Below the pieces are notes generated by a model. It had not been told where the DNA came from. It did no database searches and saw nothing but the letters and a program-made list of their open reading frames with translations. This document shows, in pieces, positions 1 through 11,109 of a DNA stretch of 64,000 bases. Position 1 is the first letter of the stretch. Each line of letters begins with the position of its first letter. The stretch spans positions 228,910,943-228,974,942 of the forward strand of contig NC_084482.1 of the NCBI RefSeq assembly GCF_030035675.1, read 5' to 3'. Both the position numbers and the translations under genes were made by a program. The stretch is from Rhineura floridana. Taxonomy: Eukaryota > Chordata > Lepidosauria > Squamata > Rhineuridae.

Positions 1-363
1 CCCCACAACTGAGCTGCCTTTTCGAAGGTGTTGAGGTAAATCTATGGGTCTTGTCCAGGTTCAAACACCGCAAAATCTTTTGGTGTAACCTTTACCTTTG
101 TTTCATTTCTGTCCTTTCTTGTTTCATCAGAATGAAACTTCTCTCTTTCAAATTTTAACTTTTCCACCTGTATTTCAGCATCCAATGCTCGTTGCTTCTC
201 CCTCTCCTCAAACCCCATTCTCATCCTTTCAGTATCCATTCTCATTCTCTCAATTTCCAACTCCCGCTGCTTTTCTTTCTCATCAGCCTCCATCACACGT
301 TGCTTTTCGTTTTCCCCAATCTCCACCCTCAGTTTCATCATCTCAATCTCTCTGTCCTTATCT

Positions 364-2100
364 TAAGAACATAAGAACATAAGAAGAGCCTGCTGGATCA
401 GACCAGTGGCCCATCTAGTCCAGCATCCTGTTCTCACAGTGGCCAACCAGGTGCCTGGGGGAAGCCCGCAAGCAGGACCCGAGTGCAAGAACACTCTCCC
501 CTCCTGAGGCTTCCGGCAACTGGTTTTCAGAAGCATGCTGCCTCTGACTAGGGAGGCAGAGCACAGCTATCATGGCTAGTAGCCATTGATAGCCCTGTCC
601 TCCATGAATTTGTCTAATCTTCTTTTAAAGCCATCCAAGCTGGTGGCCATTACTGCATCTTGTGGGAGCAAATTCCATAGTTTAACTATGCGCTGCGTAA
701 AGAAGTACTTCTTTTTGTCTGTCCTGAATCTTCCAACATTCAGCTTCTTTCAATGTCCACGAGTTCTAGTATTATGAGAGAGGGAGAAGAACTTTTCTCT
801 ATCCACTTTCTCAATGCCATGCATAATTTTATACACTTCTATCATGTCTCCTCTGACCCGCCTTTTCTCTAAACTAAAAAGCCCCAAATGCTGCAACCTT
901 TCCTCGTAAGAGAGTCGCTCCATCCCTTTGATCATTCTGGTTGCCCTCTTCTGAACCTTTTCCAACTCTAGAATATCCTTTTTGAGATGAGGCGACCAGA
1001 ACTGTACACAGTATTCCAAATGTGGCCGCACCATAGATTTATACAACGGCATTATGATATCGACTGTTTTATTTTCAATACCTTTCCTAATGATCGCTAG
1101 CATGGAATTTGCCTTTTTCACAGCTGCCGCACACTGGGTCGACATTTTCATCGTGCTGTCCACTACAACCCCGAGGTCTCTCTCCTGGTCGGTCACCGCC
1201 AGTTCAGACCCCATGAGCGTATATGTGAAGTTCAGATTTTTTGCTCCAATATGCATAATTTTACACTTGTTTATATTGAATTGAATTTGCCATTTTTCTG
1301 CCCATTCACTCAGTTTGGAGAGGTGTTTTTGGAGCTCTTCGCAATCCCTTTTTGTTTTAACAACCCTGAACAATTTAGTGTCGTCAGCAAACTTGGCCAC
1401 TTCACTGCTCACTCCTAATTCTAGGTCATTAATGAACAAGTTGAAAAGTACAAGTCCCAATACCAATCCTTGAGGTACTCCACTTTCTATAGCCCTCCAT
1501 TGGGAGAACTGTCCGTTTATTCCTACTCTCTGCTTTCTGCTTCTTAACCAATTCCTTATCCACAAGAGGAACTCTCCTCTTATTCCATGACTGCTAAGCT
1601 TCCTCAGAAGTCTTTGGTGAGGTACCTTGTCAAACGCTTTTTGAAAGTCTAAGTACACTATGTCCACTGGATCACCTTTATCTATATGCTTGTTGACACT
1701 CTCAAAGAATTCTAATAGGTTACTGAGACAGGACTTTCCCTTGCAGAAGCCATGCTGGCTCTGCTTCAGCAAGGCTTGTTCTTCTATGTGCTTAGTTAAT
1801 CTAGCTTTAATCATACTTTCTACCAGTTTTCCAGGGACAGAAGTGAAGTTAACTGGCCTGTAATTTCCAGGATCCCCTCTGGATCCCTTTTTGAAGATTG
1901 GCGTTACATTTGCCACTTTCCAGTCCTCAGGCACGGAGGAGGACCCGAGGGACAAGTTACATATTTTAGTTAGCAGATCAGCAATTTCACATTTGAGTTC
2001 TTTGAGAACTCTCGGGTGGATGCCATCCGGGCCCGGTGATTTGTCAGTTTTTATATTGTCCATTAAGCTTAGAACTTTTTCCTCACTTTCCTTTCTCAAT
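364..2100 (-). mobile_element. CR1-type LINE, 5'-truncated, inserted in Gypsy gag
   Basis: Encodes a CR1 reverse transcriptase on the minus strand. Visible motifs are KSPGPDGIHPRVLKEL, the VANVTPIFKKGSR block, LDFQKAFDKVPH, SGVPQG and the catalytic FADD box near 1379-1390. Past the RT comes the characteristic C-terminal part (YEERLQHLGLFSLEKRR). The 3' end is a short tandem of an 8-bp unit (AAGAACAT on the plus strand, 364-385), the usual CR1 way to end, with no poly(A). The 5' truncation lies near 2100; the exact junction is uncertain because both sides read Lys/Glu-rich. RT domain 0 and the endonuclease are missing. The open frame is long and intact from the junction to about 750, so the insertion is fairly young. 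Copies of the same subfamily lie at 19848-20413 and 30320-31610. Confidence 0.85.
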
Positions 2101-2462
2101 TTCTCACCCTCCAATTTTAACTTCTCTCTTAAATACTCCACATAAGCAGGATTACTTAAACACCCTTCTGTGGTTTCTTCCCCGACAGGTTGTTTTTGTT
2201 GGACAGATGCAAATGCTATCAATGCCACTCGCAATTCATCTACCCCTTTACCCTCGTGAGGTAAATTGAATGTTATGCACTTCTCCACCAGCTCCTCTCT
2301 TTTCATCTTTATACATTCAGCCATGTTTTAGGAGTTCACTCATACTTTGCCACACACTCTTTGCCAGTCACTCTCACAAGTAATCTTTGTTTGTTATTTC
2401 TTTTTGCCACACCACTTTTAGGGACTCTCTGTTGTTCATATCCCACCACTACAGCCACCACA

Positions 2463-3252
2463 TGTGACGTCCTCCCCCGGCACCACCTGTGAAGCTCTCA
2501 CTTGTGGCTACCAGCAGACAGGAACGTCAGGTTTATTCTTACCCTTTACAGCTCTAGCACAGATCTCCCTTGATCCCACTGCTAGGCAGCACCACCAGTC
2601 ACTTTCTGTAACCCAAACTCCCAGAGACTTTGCCTAAGTCTCTCTATAGCTTGTTACTTTGTGACTGTGTGCCTATTCTGTTCCCAACCCCCTTGTATCT
2701 TTACATTTAAAGCATACAACTCTGGGTTGCTCTGGATACGTGACTTGTTACAATTCCTCCCTTCACCACTGCCACCATTAGATACTGTTTCTGTTCAGCC
2801 TTGGTAATTACCTTGCCCTCCCTTCTGGTCTGTATATCCCCCCAGCCAAGGATCAGGTCTTTGGTAAACCAAACAAGTATTTATTTAATATCAGAAATAA
2901 CAAGATTACTTAAGGAATGTTTCACAAGCGTATGGTTTCATCTATATTCTGTTAGGTACTTAACTTCTTACTAATTGCCTCAGAACTCCAACTCACTCTC
3001 CACACCACCAAACCTTCAAACCTCCAACCTCTCTCTCAACCTCTCAAACACCACCTCTTAAACGCCCTCTAAAAAACACCTCCTAGATTCAACTGTCATT
3101 CTTCCATTTATACTCCCAGCCATTCAAATGCTCAGCCAATCATCCAGCATTCTACCGCTCATGTACTCCCCCCTCCTCTTTCACTCTACTTACTATATAT
3201 CTCCTATATAACCAGCACTTACCATATTTACAATATAATCAAGAACATCACA
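2463..3252 (-). repeat. 5' LTR of the left Gypsy element
   Basis: About 790 bp. The ends form a short inverted repeat (TGTGA at 2463, CATCACA ending at 3252). It is clearly related along its length to the LTR at 62427-63107 (shared blocks such as CCAAGGATCAGG, TTTGGTAAACCA and AGCACAGATCTC), with several indels, so the two are different copies of one family. On the minus strand the LTR is followed directly by the leader and gag, which makes it the 5' LTR. Sequence flanking 3253 is LINE coding sequence. Confidence 0.78.
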
Positions 3253-6200
3253 TAAACATCATCCTGAGTTTTGGGACCATAAGATTAAACAAATAGCGAG
3301 CTGGGGCAAATATCTTTGTGTTGTATCTGAAGGAGGGGTATGCCGTCGCTCTGGTTAAGTGGATTTGCAATTCCACATCGTAAATTTGTTGGAAAATAAG
3401 AGATTTTGCTTTGGGAAAACCCAGTGGCAAAATCGCAGGAAGAGAAAACCCTAATGATAGTAATTTAGTTGCTAGGGACTTTTTTCAGTTGGAACAAAAA
3501 ATGTCAGTTAATATTAATGGGGCCAAACCCACAGGTATAAACAGCAATTTTAACCAGAAATTAAATTTAAGCAACCATATACGGGCCTCTATCGAAATGA
3601 GTCCCGCTTCCAAACGAAGAATGGAATTGGGGACACACAAAGGAATGCCCAAAATTGCTCACAAAAATTTAGTCTGAACTATTTCAAGGGATGCGTAATT
3701 ATTATAAGTACCTATTTGGGCACCATATAGCAGTTGAGCAATTACTTCAGTCACAAAAATTTGGATGGCAGAAGGCACCTACTGTCCTCCTTTATTGTAA
3801 TAAAAGGAGAGGAGCGCCTAGCAAGAGCAGTCAATAATCATCTCAATCTCACAGGAGTCAAAGAAAGAACAACATCATCAGCATATAAGATAATGGATAC
3901 TGGCCTTTTAGAAAAAATGGGGTAGTGTGTTCCTATAGGTGATAGAGTTTTTACCAGGGAGTTGATGTATATGTTGAACAACATAGGTGCCAAAATACAT
4001 CCCTCTTTAACACCTTTAAACGTTGGAATGGCCTTAGATAGATGACCGTCTCTATTGCAACTAATTCATAAGTAGGTAGATTCATATAAACAGCGAATTA
4101 GAGCTAGCAGGCGTCTATCGACAGTGGTGGACTCTAATTTTTCCCAAAGTTTGTGTCTGGGAATCAAATCAAAAGCTGATTTGAAATTGATAAATGCTGC
4201 ATAGAGGGCTCCTCAGGGGGATGATGTTAATTTTCTATCAGATGGGATAGGGCAAGTCCATGATCCATCATGGAACGGCCAACTCTAAATCCCACCTGCT
4301 CTTCTGCAAGAATGTTTTCTTGTTCCATCCACGTTTGGATCTGAAGGACCGCCTCCAGTATCACCAATTAGGCCGCCTTACAAGATCAGCCACACAGGAC
4401 CTCCTCTCGGTCCCACCAGTCAAAACAGCTCGGCTGGTGCAGACCAGAGAGAGAGCGTTCTCAGTTGTGGCCCCCACCCTCTGGAATTCTCTCCCTTACG
4501 ATCTCCGACATGCCTCTTCCCTGATGAGTTTCCGCCGAGCTTTAAAGACCTGGCTATTCAGGCAGGCCTATAAGAACGTTGGGGTGGAATAGTTTTTCTT
4601 GATGTTTTAATTACTGTTTTGATGTTAGATTAATTTGATGAATGTGTTGATTGTATATTGTATATTCTATTCTATGTAAGTCGCCTAGAGTGTCCGTTAA
4701 GTCGGACAGATAGGCAACTAACAAGTAAAATTATTATTTATTATTGGAGTTTGTAATAAATCTTACTGATGATATCTAACAAACTAATCGCTCTATAATT
4801 GGCTGGGTCAGATCTAGCACCTTTTTTAAAAATTGGAACAATTATAGCCAATCCCCAGTCATCTCGGATAACAATATCAGAATTGATATATGTAAACACG
4901 GTGGCTAAAACTGGCGCCCACCAGTCAACATTAGTTTTTAAAACCTCAGGGAGAATATTATCCGACCCTGGTGCCTTGCCTATTTTTAGTTTGTCGATCA
5001 GGCTGACAATTTCCTTAGGAGTAACAGGGGGCCATTTGGGGAAATTATGACCCTGGGGCTTACTTGGTTGATGGTAAATTCGTTCACCCGCATAAATTTT
5101 AGTGAAATAATCTTCCCAAGAAGCCACAGATATATGATAATCCAGATCAGATGAGGAATTGGGCCACCCCTTTGCCACCATTTTCCAAAAGATAGATGAG
5201 TCCTTTACTCTGGATGCTTTTAAGAGGCATTGCCAGGCTTCGTTTTGAGCTAAAGCTTTTTTAACTTTAATTAAATGTTTATAATGTTTCTTCTCCTCCA
5301 ACCAATGTAAAAATAGTAAGGGGGAGTTAGAAACTCTATAAGCACTACATTTTGCAATGAGAAGTTTCTTCTGAGCTACACAATCGTGGTCAAACCAAGA
5401 TTTGGAAAAAAAAGATAGATCTACAGGGTTTAGGTGCCAATTTAGGTAGTAAATTCATTTGAAGGACCATAATCAATTGCTGGAGTGTATTTAGAGCCGA
5501 ATTCACAGAGGTTGCATCAATAAGCGCATTGCGCAATGCAGAACAACAATCAGAATTTAGTAGCCCTTTTAAGTCAGATTCCAATATGGCCGACCATCTG
5601 ATACTTGCTGCTCGAACTTCAAATTCCTCAATAAAAGTAGGTTTTTGGTCGGCATAGATGGTTTGATTGCCACAAGACAGAGCAAGGGCTAAAGGTAAAT
5701 GGTCACTTTCAGGGCGGTTCTCCACAAAACAGGAGTATACAGCATAAAAGAGCTCTTGGGAAATGGAGAAAAAGTCAACAGTAGAAACTCTGTTTCCAGA
5801 TAAGAAGGTGAGTTCTCCGCTGGTATCTCTGTTGGCTCGGCCATTTACCAAAGTCAGATTAAGATTGTTCAGCGTCAGCATCAGGCAAAATCCAGAGTAG
5901 TTAATGCCTTTGTCTTTTGAGTGTCTAATCAGGATATCAAATGTTTCCTCCGTTGTTGGCAAGGGTGCATTGAAATGGGTAAAGAGGGCTTTATCGGACG
6001 AACCTATCCTTGTGTTAAAATCTCCCACTAAAATCACCATAGCAGCCAGAAATCAAATTGTAAGCTTGGCAATTTATTCCTCCACTCTTAACATTGTTGC
6101 TTTTGCCAGTTTTATTTGGAGACATGTGGGTAAATAGACATTTATAATCAATATCCAAGCCCATGTGAAATCAAGAACTATTGAGATGGCCAGACCTCCC

Positions 6201-6391
6201 AAGGCATCCAGATTGATTTTACGGGCTCGCAAGGTGGTAGAGATGAGCAAACACAGACCTCCTTTGGGGTGTCCACCTTTAGTGCTTGGAGTAGCAGCCA
6301 ACGTATAAGACTTATATCCATTCAGGTGGATTTCCCCACGTGACCATGTTTCCTGCAGCAAAATGACATCATATTTTTTAAGATAGTTCAA
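3253..6391 (-). pseudogene. LINE ORF2 remnant: endonuclease plus reverse transcriptase
   Basis: Broken ORF2 of the LINE. The endonuclease opens at 6391 with YDVILLQETW (catalytic Glu). It continues through VGDFNTRIG near 6020 and SDHLPLAL near 5710, which are the standard D-x-N and SDH motifs of APE-type nucleases. The RT follows from 5301 with the fingers motifs and, after the L2 insertion, the palm with YADD near 3874-3885. The C-terminal remnant reaches 3253. At least four frame changes or stops separate the readable blocks, so no active enzyme is made. Confidence 0.72.
4345..4745 (+). mobile_element. L2-type LINE 3' fragment
   Basis: Encodes the usual L2 C-terminal tail (RAFSVVAPTLWNSLPYDLR, then FRRALKTWLFRQA) followed by a 3' UTR with GTCGCCTAGAGTG and an AT-rich TTATTATTA tail at 4725-4745. 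It interrupts the minus-strand LINE RT, whose coding sequence reads up to both borders. Confidence 0.75.
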
Positions 6392-6599
6392 AAAATTTAA
6401 ATCGAAGGATTTATTTTTCCAACCAGAGATGTTCCATGATAGGAAACCAATTTTGCCTTAAGGTGCTTATCTGATTGTCAGGTTGAGAAGAATTGAGTAG
6501 ATGGAGAAAATTGCCTTGTTGCTGGAGCAGATGGTATTTCCAGCAGAAACTCGCTGGGGATAATTTCCTCTATAGATGGATTAACCCTACTTACGTTAG

Positions 6600-8555
6600 A
6601 TATTACTGGCTACCTAATAGGCAGTAAGCAGTTTCTGGGGCTACCCACCTTCTGTGGAGAGCCCATTTTGTTGTCCTCGAGCCTTCTCATATCCGTCCAT
6701 GAAGAAGGAGCGGCTTCCACATTGGGGAGAAAAAGCTGATTCTGTTTATGGTGAGGCCGTGTCATATTTAAGGCCGTTATGTTCATTTCAGCAGAAATCA
6801 AAATAGAGCGGGTACTTTTTTAAACTTCGATTGGTCCTTAAGGACTTCTGGAAGGTCCACTTGTGAATTAACAGTGGCCTCCTTTTTGGGAAGTGTCGAC
6901 TCGTTTTTCGCCTTGTTGACCGAGGGGGTCATTCTGGTTTCCAAAAGAAATTTTAAAGAACTAAGTCTTATAATTTCAATTTGATCTGCTGAAGGCAGAC
7001 TAGAAAAAGAGTTCAGTAACATTTTCTCCTCCTTGATAAGGGGTGTCACCACGTTTAGGTTCGCAGGCTCGAGATGTGGTCTTATGATGAAGGGATAAAT
7101 AGCGCTTGAGGTGGTGCAAGATTGACAAACAGTCTAGATATTAGTATGCCGTTAGCAAGTAGCTCCTCTCTGTTATCAAAAACATTTTGGCTTTGCTCAG
7201 TTCCTTAAAAGTCACCACCATACGAGCATTAACGTAGTTGTAAAACAGATATTCTTTGTAAGAAATATCTTCGATGGTGAGTGAACCCAAAGTAGTACTT
7301 TCGGAAATTTGTAAAAAATGGATTTTCCCTCTTTTTGGGATAAAAGCCCTCTAGGTTTGGGGTAATTTGAAAGGACCGATTTGCATTTATTAAGAACAAG
7401 ACACCAATTTGGGTCTGCTTCTGAGATGACAACAATTTTGGCGAGATAAAGGTCCAAGGGTCCTGATGGTCCAATACCCTTAATGACTGTTCAGTGTTAA
7501 TAATCAGAGGTGGCGAAACAGCAACCAAAGCGTCGCAAGGCCTATTGTTATCTCCATCCTTATTAAGGTCAGGCTTAAGTCATTTCAGCTTAGCTGCGTT
7601 CTTAGAGGTCACCGTCTCATTCTGTTTTAAGGCCGTATCCATTATTTTATATAACTTCCGGAAAAATAGTTTATTGCTGTTGCGTTGAGTTTTTACATGT
7701 TTAACTTTTTTGCTCTTCTTTTGAGACTTTGAGAGCCTGCTCTGGTTCGTTACAGTTTTTCTCTTAAGCTTTTTGGCCTCCCTCAGTGTTGAATTTTTAG
7801 TTTGCCCAAATTGCTGAGGGACAACTGCAAAGATTGACCTCGAATTCACATCATCACTCAAACTCCCAAACTTAATATAGACTTTGGTCAAAGTTGTTAA
7901 AAGCTGATTGGTTTCAGCTAGAAATGTTTTAATGCTTTCTATTTCCTTTACAATTGTGAGTAACCACACTTCCGTTAAAGAGGCTGTTCCATCAAGTGGA
8001 GCGGATGGAACCTTAGGGGGTTCGCTAAAGGGCAGGGAGTTGATGCATGGATTCATTCCATGACCAAGACGATCCAGAGCTTTTGGAGCTTGATTAAAAT
8101 TTCTGCCCAGGTCTTCAGTTTCATCCACTAGGCCATCATTCATAGGTAAGTTATTTAGACCATGCAAATCAGTGCATTCCACCCACGCTAATTCCTGTGC
8201 TAGATGAATGGAATCCAGGGCATAAGTATCAGCTTGCAGACCCCAGGACCATCCAATGACCAGTCCAACACCCAAGATGAGTGAGGGGAATTTTCCGCGG
8301 CTGGTTCTGTATCTTTTTTTTTTCTATCTTATTTTTTGTACTCTCATTAGGGGAATAAAAATGGGTAATTTTCAACTGCTCAGGATGTCCCTTTTGAGAG
8401 GTAAGTTCAAGTGAAGGGACAATCCCCAAGTTCTTGTAATCTTTTCTGTTAAGTACCATCTTGCAGCCTTCTCCCCTTAAAGATTGCTTTAAGAACAGCT
8501 GTGGGGGCCGCTGCGACAATACAACAACAAGAGCCAGTCGAATACCAAGCAGCAA
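6600..8555 (-). pseudogene. LINE ORF1 remnant
   Basis: Readable blocks at 8229-8555, 7580-8275, 7229-7528, 6798-7052 and 6610-6801 overlap end to end in changing frames, consistent with one decayed ORF1. The 231-residue block is acidic at the N side and strongly basic at the C side (KKLKRKTVTNQSRLSKSQKK), suggestive of nucleic-acid binding. The 99-residue block has a hydrophobic VLFLINANRSF stretch that could be part of an RRM-like fold. I see no zinc knuckle. The function (RNA chaperone/packaging of the LINE RNA) is inferred from position only. Confidence 0.5.
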
Positions 8556-8843
8556 AAGCTTGTAATCTTGACAATAGCAAGAAAGGTAATATATGTTAAT
8601 AGCTTACTTGCAATGTCTCTGGGAGGCGCGGGGTGAAGCAAAAAGCTGATAACAGTACAGCATTGCCAAAAGGAAAGCAAAAGGGATACATAAGTAAAAC
8701 AATTTTCTCAGGGCAGCCGTTGTCTCAAGTAAATGTGTGATTGTTGTAAAATTCTTTGGCAGCGATAAAGTGAAGGAACTTAGCCTTAAGTAAAAGACCT
8801 TGGTCAGTAAAAACAGAACTCCTGGCTTAGCGTCTTGCTAGCT

Positions 8844-8853
8844 CGCCATCTTG
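8844..8853 (-). promoter_or_regulatory. YY1-like site in the LINE 5' end
   Basis: Plus strand CGCCATCTTG, i.e. CAAGATGGCG in the LINE's direction, about 10-20 bp from the element's 5' border. CAAGATGGCG is the known YY1 core used to position transcription starts in mammalian L1 elements. Its place at the extreme 5' end suggests a comparable role here, which is inference. Confidence 0.5.
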
Positions 8854-8863
8854 CCGCCTCTCT

Positions 8864-8951
8864 CATTTTTATGATGTTTTCAAGTGTTTTTAGGGCTTTT
8901 GTTCGCCATCCTGGGCACCGGGAGGGATATAAATCAAATAAATAAATAAAT
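8864..8951 (+). mobile_element. L2 3' tail
   Basis: TATGATGTTTTCAAGTG ... GGGATATAAATCAAATAAATAAATAAAT matches the 3' UTR seen at 31320-31410 and elsewhere. The minus-strand LINE begins at its left border, so that LINE probably inserted into this L2. Confidence 0.65.
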
Positions 8952-9180
8952 GCCTGGGTAAAAAGGTTTTTGCCTGGTGCCTAAAGATAGATCATGATGG
9001 TGACAGGTGTACCTTCCTGGGGAGAGCATTCCATAAGTGGGGAGCCACCACCGGAAAGGCCCGGTCTCATGTCACAACCCTCTGCACTTCCCTTAGAAGG
9101 GGCACACAGAGAAGGGCCTCTGCTGAAGAACACAGAGTCCAGGTTGGTTCATGTGAGGAGACTCAGTCCCCTTTGAACTT
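8952..9180 (-). mobile_element. L2 fragment, decayed
   Basis: Resembles the complement of the L2 C-terminal region: GCATTCCATAAGTGGGGAGCC and CCGGAAAGGCCC parallel the better copy at 51655-51700. It is short and divergent. Confidence 0.5.
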
Positions 9181-9194
9181 GTTAAGCAAACTCA

Positions 9195-9300
9195 AGAGTG
9201 GAGCCTGTTGGATCAGGCCACTGCCCCAACTAGTCCAGCATCCTGTTCTCACAGTGGACAATTAGATGCCCATGGGCATCAACTAGATGCCCACAGGACT
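9195..9300 (-). mobile_element. CR1 3' fragment
   Basis: TGTTGGATCAGGCCACTG and CTAGTCCAGCATCCTGTTCTCACAG repeat the 3' UTR of the CR1 at 364-540 in the same orientation. Confidence 0.6.
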
Positions 9301-9419
9301 TCACAGTTGGCTAATAATGAATTACTTCACAGTTGGCTAGTGAGCTCAGCAAAATCTCTGGATGGTGGTCTTATATGGGATCAATGAAAATTTTCAGGTT
9401 ACTATAATGGCCAAATATA

Positions 9420-9795
9420 ATGCAAAGATGTATCACTGAGCACTGAAGTGAGGATCATTCAGACCATGGTATTCCTAATCTCTGTGTGGATGTGAAAGTT
9501 GGACAGTGAAAAAGGCGGATAAGAGAAAAATCAACTCATTTGAAATGTGGTGTTGGAGGAGAGCTTTGTGCATACCATGAACTGCGAAAAAGACAAATAA
9601 TTGGGTGTTAGAACAAATTAAACCAGAACTATCACTAGAAGGTAAAATGATGAAACTGAAGTTATCATACTTTGGAGACATCATGAGAAGACATGATTCA
9701 TTAGAAAAGACAATAATGCTGGGGAAAACAGAAGGAAGTAGAACAAGGTCAAAGAAGAGATGGATTGATTCTTTTACTTTTGATGAGCGTTAAAT
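9420..9795 (+). mobile_element. RTE/BovB-like LINE 3' fragment
   Basis: Broken reading of the RTE C-terminal region: TKVRI-like start, the SWTVKKADKR-equivalent, then NWVLEQIKPELSL-equivalent and KTIMLGKTEGSR. The same region appears at 15330-15895, 15915-16260, 23640-24215 and 40221-40438. The fragment ends before the usual 3' end. Confidence 0.7.
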
Positions 9796-9799
9796 AGCA

Positions 9800-10872
9800 T
9801 GAATAAAATATTGTAAAAGTTGCTTTCTTATGGAGTGGGGGCAGAGGAAGGACAGGAAGTGAACGTGCCTGTGGATTCATTGTCTTTTCTCTCCAGAAAT
9901 TGAGACTCGCTCAGCTTAAGCCTTAGGTAGTGAGATGAACTACTTCTTGCCTTGGAAGCAAGAAAAAACCCCACTTGGGGGCATGAAGGTGTTTACACTG
10001 AAAACTCTCACTCCAGATTCACTCATCAGGATTTCCCAGTGAGTGCCCACTCCCATGTACCTATAAATATGTCAGCAGATTATGTTCAGAAGCACCTCAA
10101 AAGAAAATCCCCCCACTTTTAAATGGGGAAAGTGCTTCATTAATCATAAGCTCAAAAATGCCTGTCCCTGCCCTTGCAATTGGATGACGCGCATCACTCA
10201 GGATAGGCACGGATCCCACTTGCTCAGAGCAGGATCAAGATGGGGCGATTAAGCAGTAGACACCCCAATGGACCAAGGAGGATTCAGGGACATAGGAGGT
10301 GGGCAGGAAGTAATCAGCCACTTACAGGGTGTGTGGATCTGGTCAGTGAATTGAATCCATCCTCTCTCCCGTGAACCATGTTTTGACAGCTGGCTGGGCC
10401 CGCCCACCTGCCAATCAACCAACATCATAATGCCAGGTGACCTGTTTTCAACGGCAGGGTTGGAAATTAAACCATCTGGGTGCAAGCATGCTGTGCATGC
10501 AGCCTTGAAACCCCATCAATCAGCTGAGTGTCAAGGCTTCACAGTGCTGCACTCTCTGTAAATACCGCCAATCAGCTGATTGTCAAGGTTTGCCAAGGGG
10601 TGCTATGCACAGGGCTTTATGAGGGCGGCTGACTTGCAGTGCCTGCAACCACCATTCTGACCTGGAGGGGTCCTTCCTGCCTCGCACCTACCGTCTTATA
10701 GGATGTCAGGGGTATGGTAGATGGAAAATGCCTTGGCCGATGCAGCCTGGCAAGGCCACGTGGGAAGGCCTGGTTGGCCTAATTAAGCCTGCAGGCCGGA
10801 AGTTCTCAACTAAAGGCTTATAGGGTGAGGATGGTACTTTAATCAGGAGCTGCAAACCAGCCTCCTTGCAGC
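9800..10872. other. Intergenic, unclassified
   Basis: No coding signal. A weak internal direct repeat (AATCAGCTGAGTGTCAAGG near 10519 and AATCAGCTGATTGTCAAGG near 10568) suggests an old unclassified repeat. Nothing else recognised. Confidence 0.4.
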
Positions 10873-10880
10873 CTCTAACT

Positions 10881-11101
10881 CAGCGGTTCTCAAACTTTTT
10901 TGATTCGCGGCACACTGTAAAACATATAAAAATTTTCTGGCGCACTTCATGTACAAATTACATATATATATATTAATTGATCATGAATGTAATAAATCTC
11001 TGTACAAATGGGTTTCTTCTCATTTTTAAAATATACTTTCATAATATATGCGGCACACCTAGTCACCTCTTGTGTCGTGGCACACCATTTGAGGATCACT
11101 G
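10881..11101. mobile_element. hAT-type MITE with 8-bp TSD
   Basis: A 221-bp element with no coding sequence. It is flanked by a perfect 8-bp direct repeat CTCTAACT (10873-10880 and 11102-11109). The ends are imperfect inverted repeats: CAGCGGTTCTCAAACTTTT on the left and the complement of TTTGAGGATCACTG on the right. An internal inverted pair, CGCGGCACAC / GTCGTGGCACACC, lies near both ends. An 8-bp target duplication with CAG...CTG ends is the hAT hallmark. The intact duplication argues for modest age. Confidence 0.85.
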
Positions 11102-11109
11102 CTCTAACT

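Larger units (their letters stand above)
1..3252 (-). mobile_element. Ty3/Gypsy LTR retrotransposon, 5' part (Gmr1-like candidate), fossil
   Basis: Minus-strand LTR element running off the left window edge. Parts seen in its own direction: a 5' LTR (2463-3252), a leader of about 140 bp, and the start of a gag-like protein at 2324 with a Lys/Glu-rich opening (MKREELVEKC...). After a CR1 insertion (about 364-2100) comes a long charged, coiled-coil-like gag stretch (42-363, rich in EKQR/ERMRM repeats), with capsid-like sequence beginning near 1-60. Pol lies outside the window. The copy inserted into the LINE that resumes at 3253, so it is younger than that LINE and older than the CR1 inside it. 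It is broken at least by the CR1 insertion. Assignment to the Gmr1 group rests on LTR kinship with the copy at 62427-64000, whose pol order is informative. Confidence 0.72.
3253..8863 (-). mobile_element. APE-type LINE with ORF1 and ORF2, near full length, decayed
   Basis: In its own direction the element starts near 8863 with a GGCGGCAAGATGGCGAGC-type leader, then ORF1 remnants (about 8555-6400), an apurinic-type endonuclease (6391-5400), and an RT (5301-3253) in several broken frames. Its 3' end is cut off where the Gypsy LTR begins (3252). An L2 fragment (4345-4745) sits inside the RT. The clade is uncertain: the RT motifs (PGSDNILPEVLK, VPIFKKGARSDPANYRAISLL, AFINFKSAFDLIP, ILYADDVVLL near 3868-3891) and the two-ORF layout fit the I/Vingi/Tx1 side of the tree better than CR1, L2 or RTE, but I cannot place it by eye. 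Multiple stops and frame changes show it is old. Confidence 0.7.

Noticed and set aside
750-2324. 524-codon frame as a host gene
   Set aside because: It is a Gypsy gag start read into a CR1 reverse transcriptase; both parts are mobile-element sequence.
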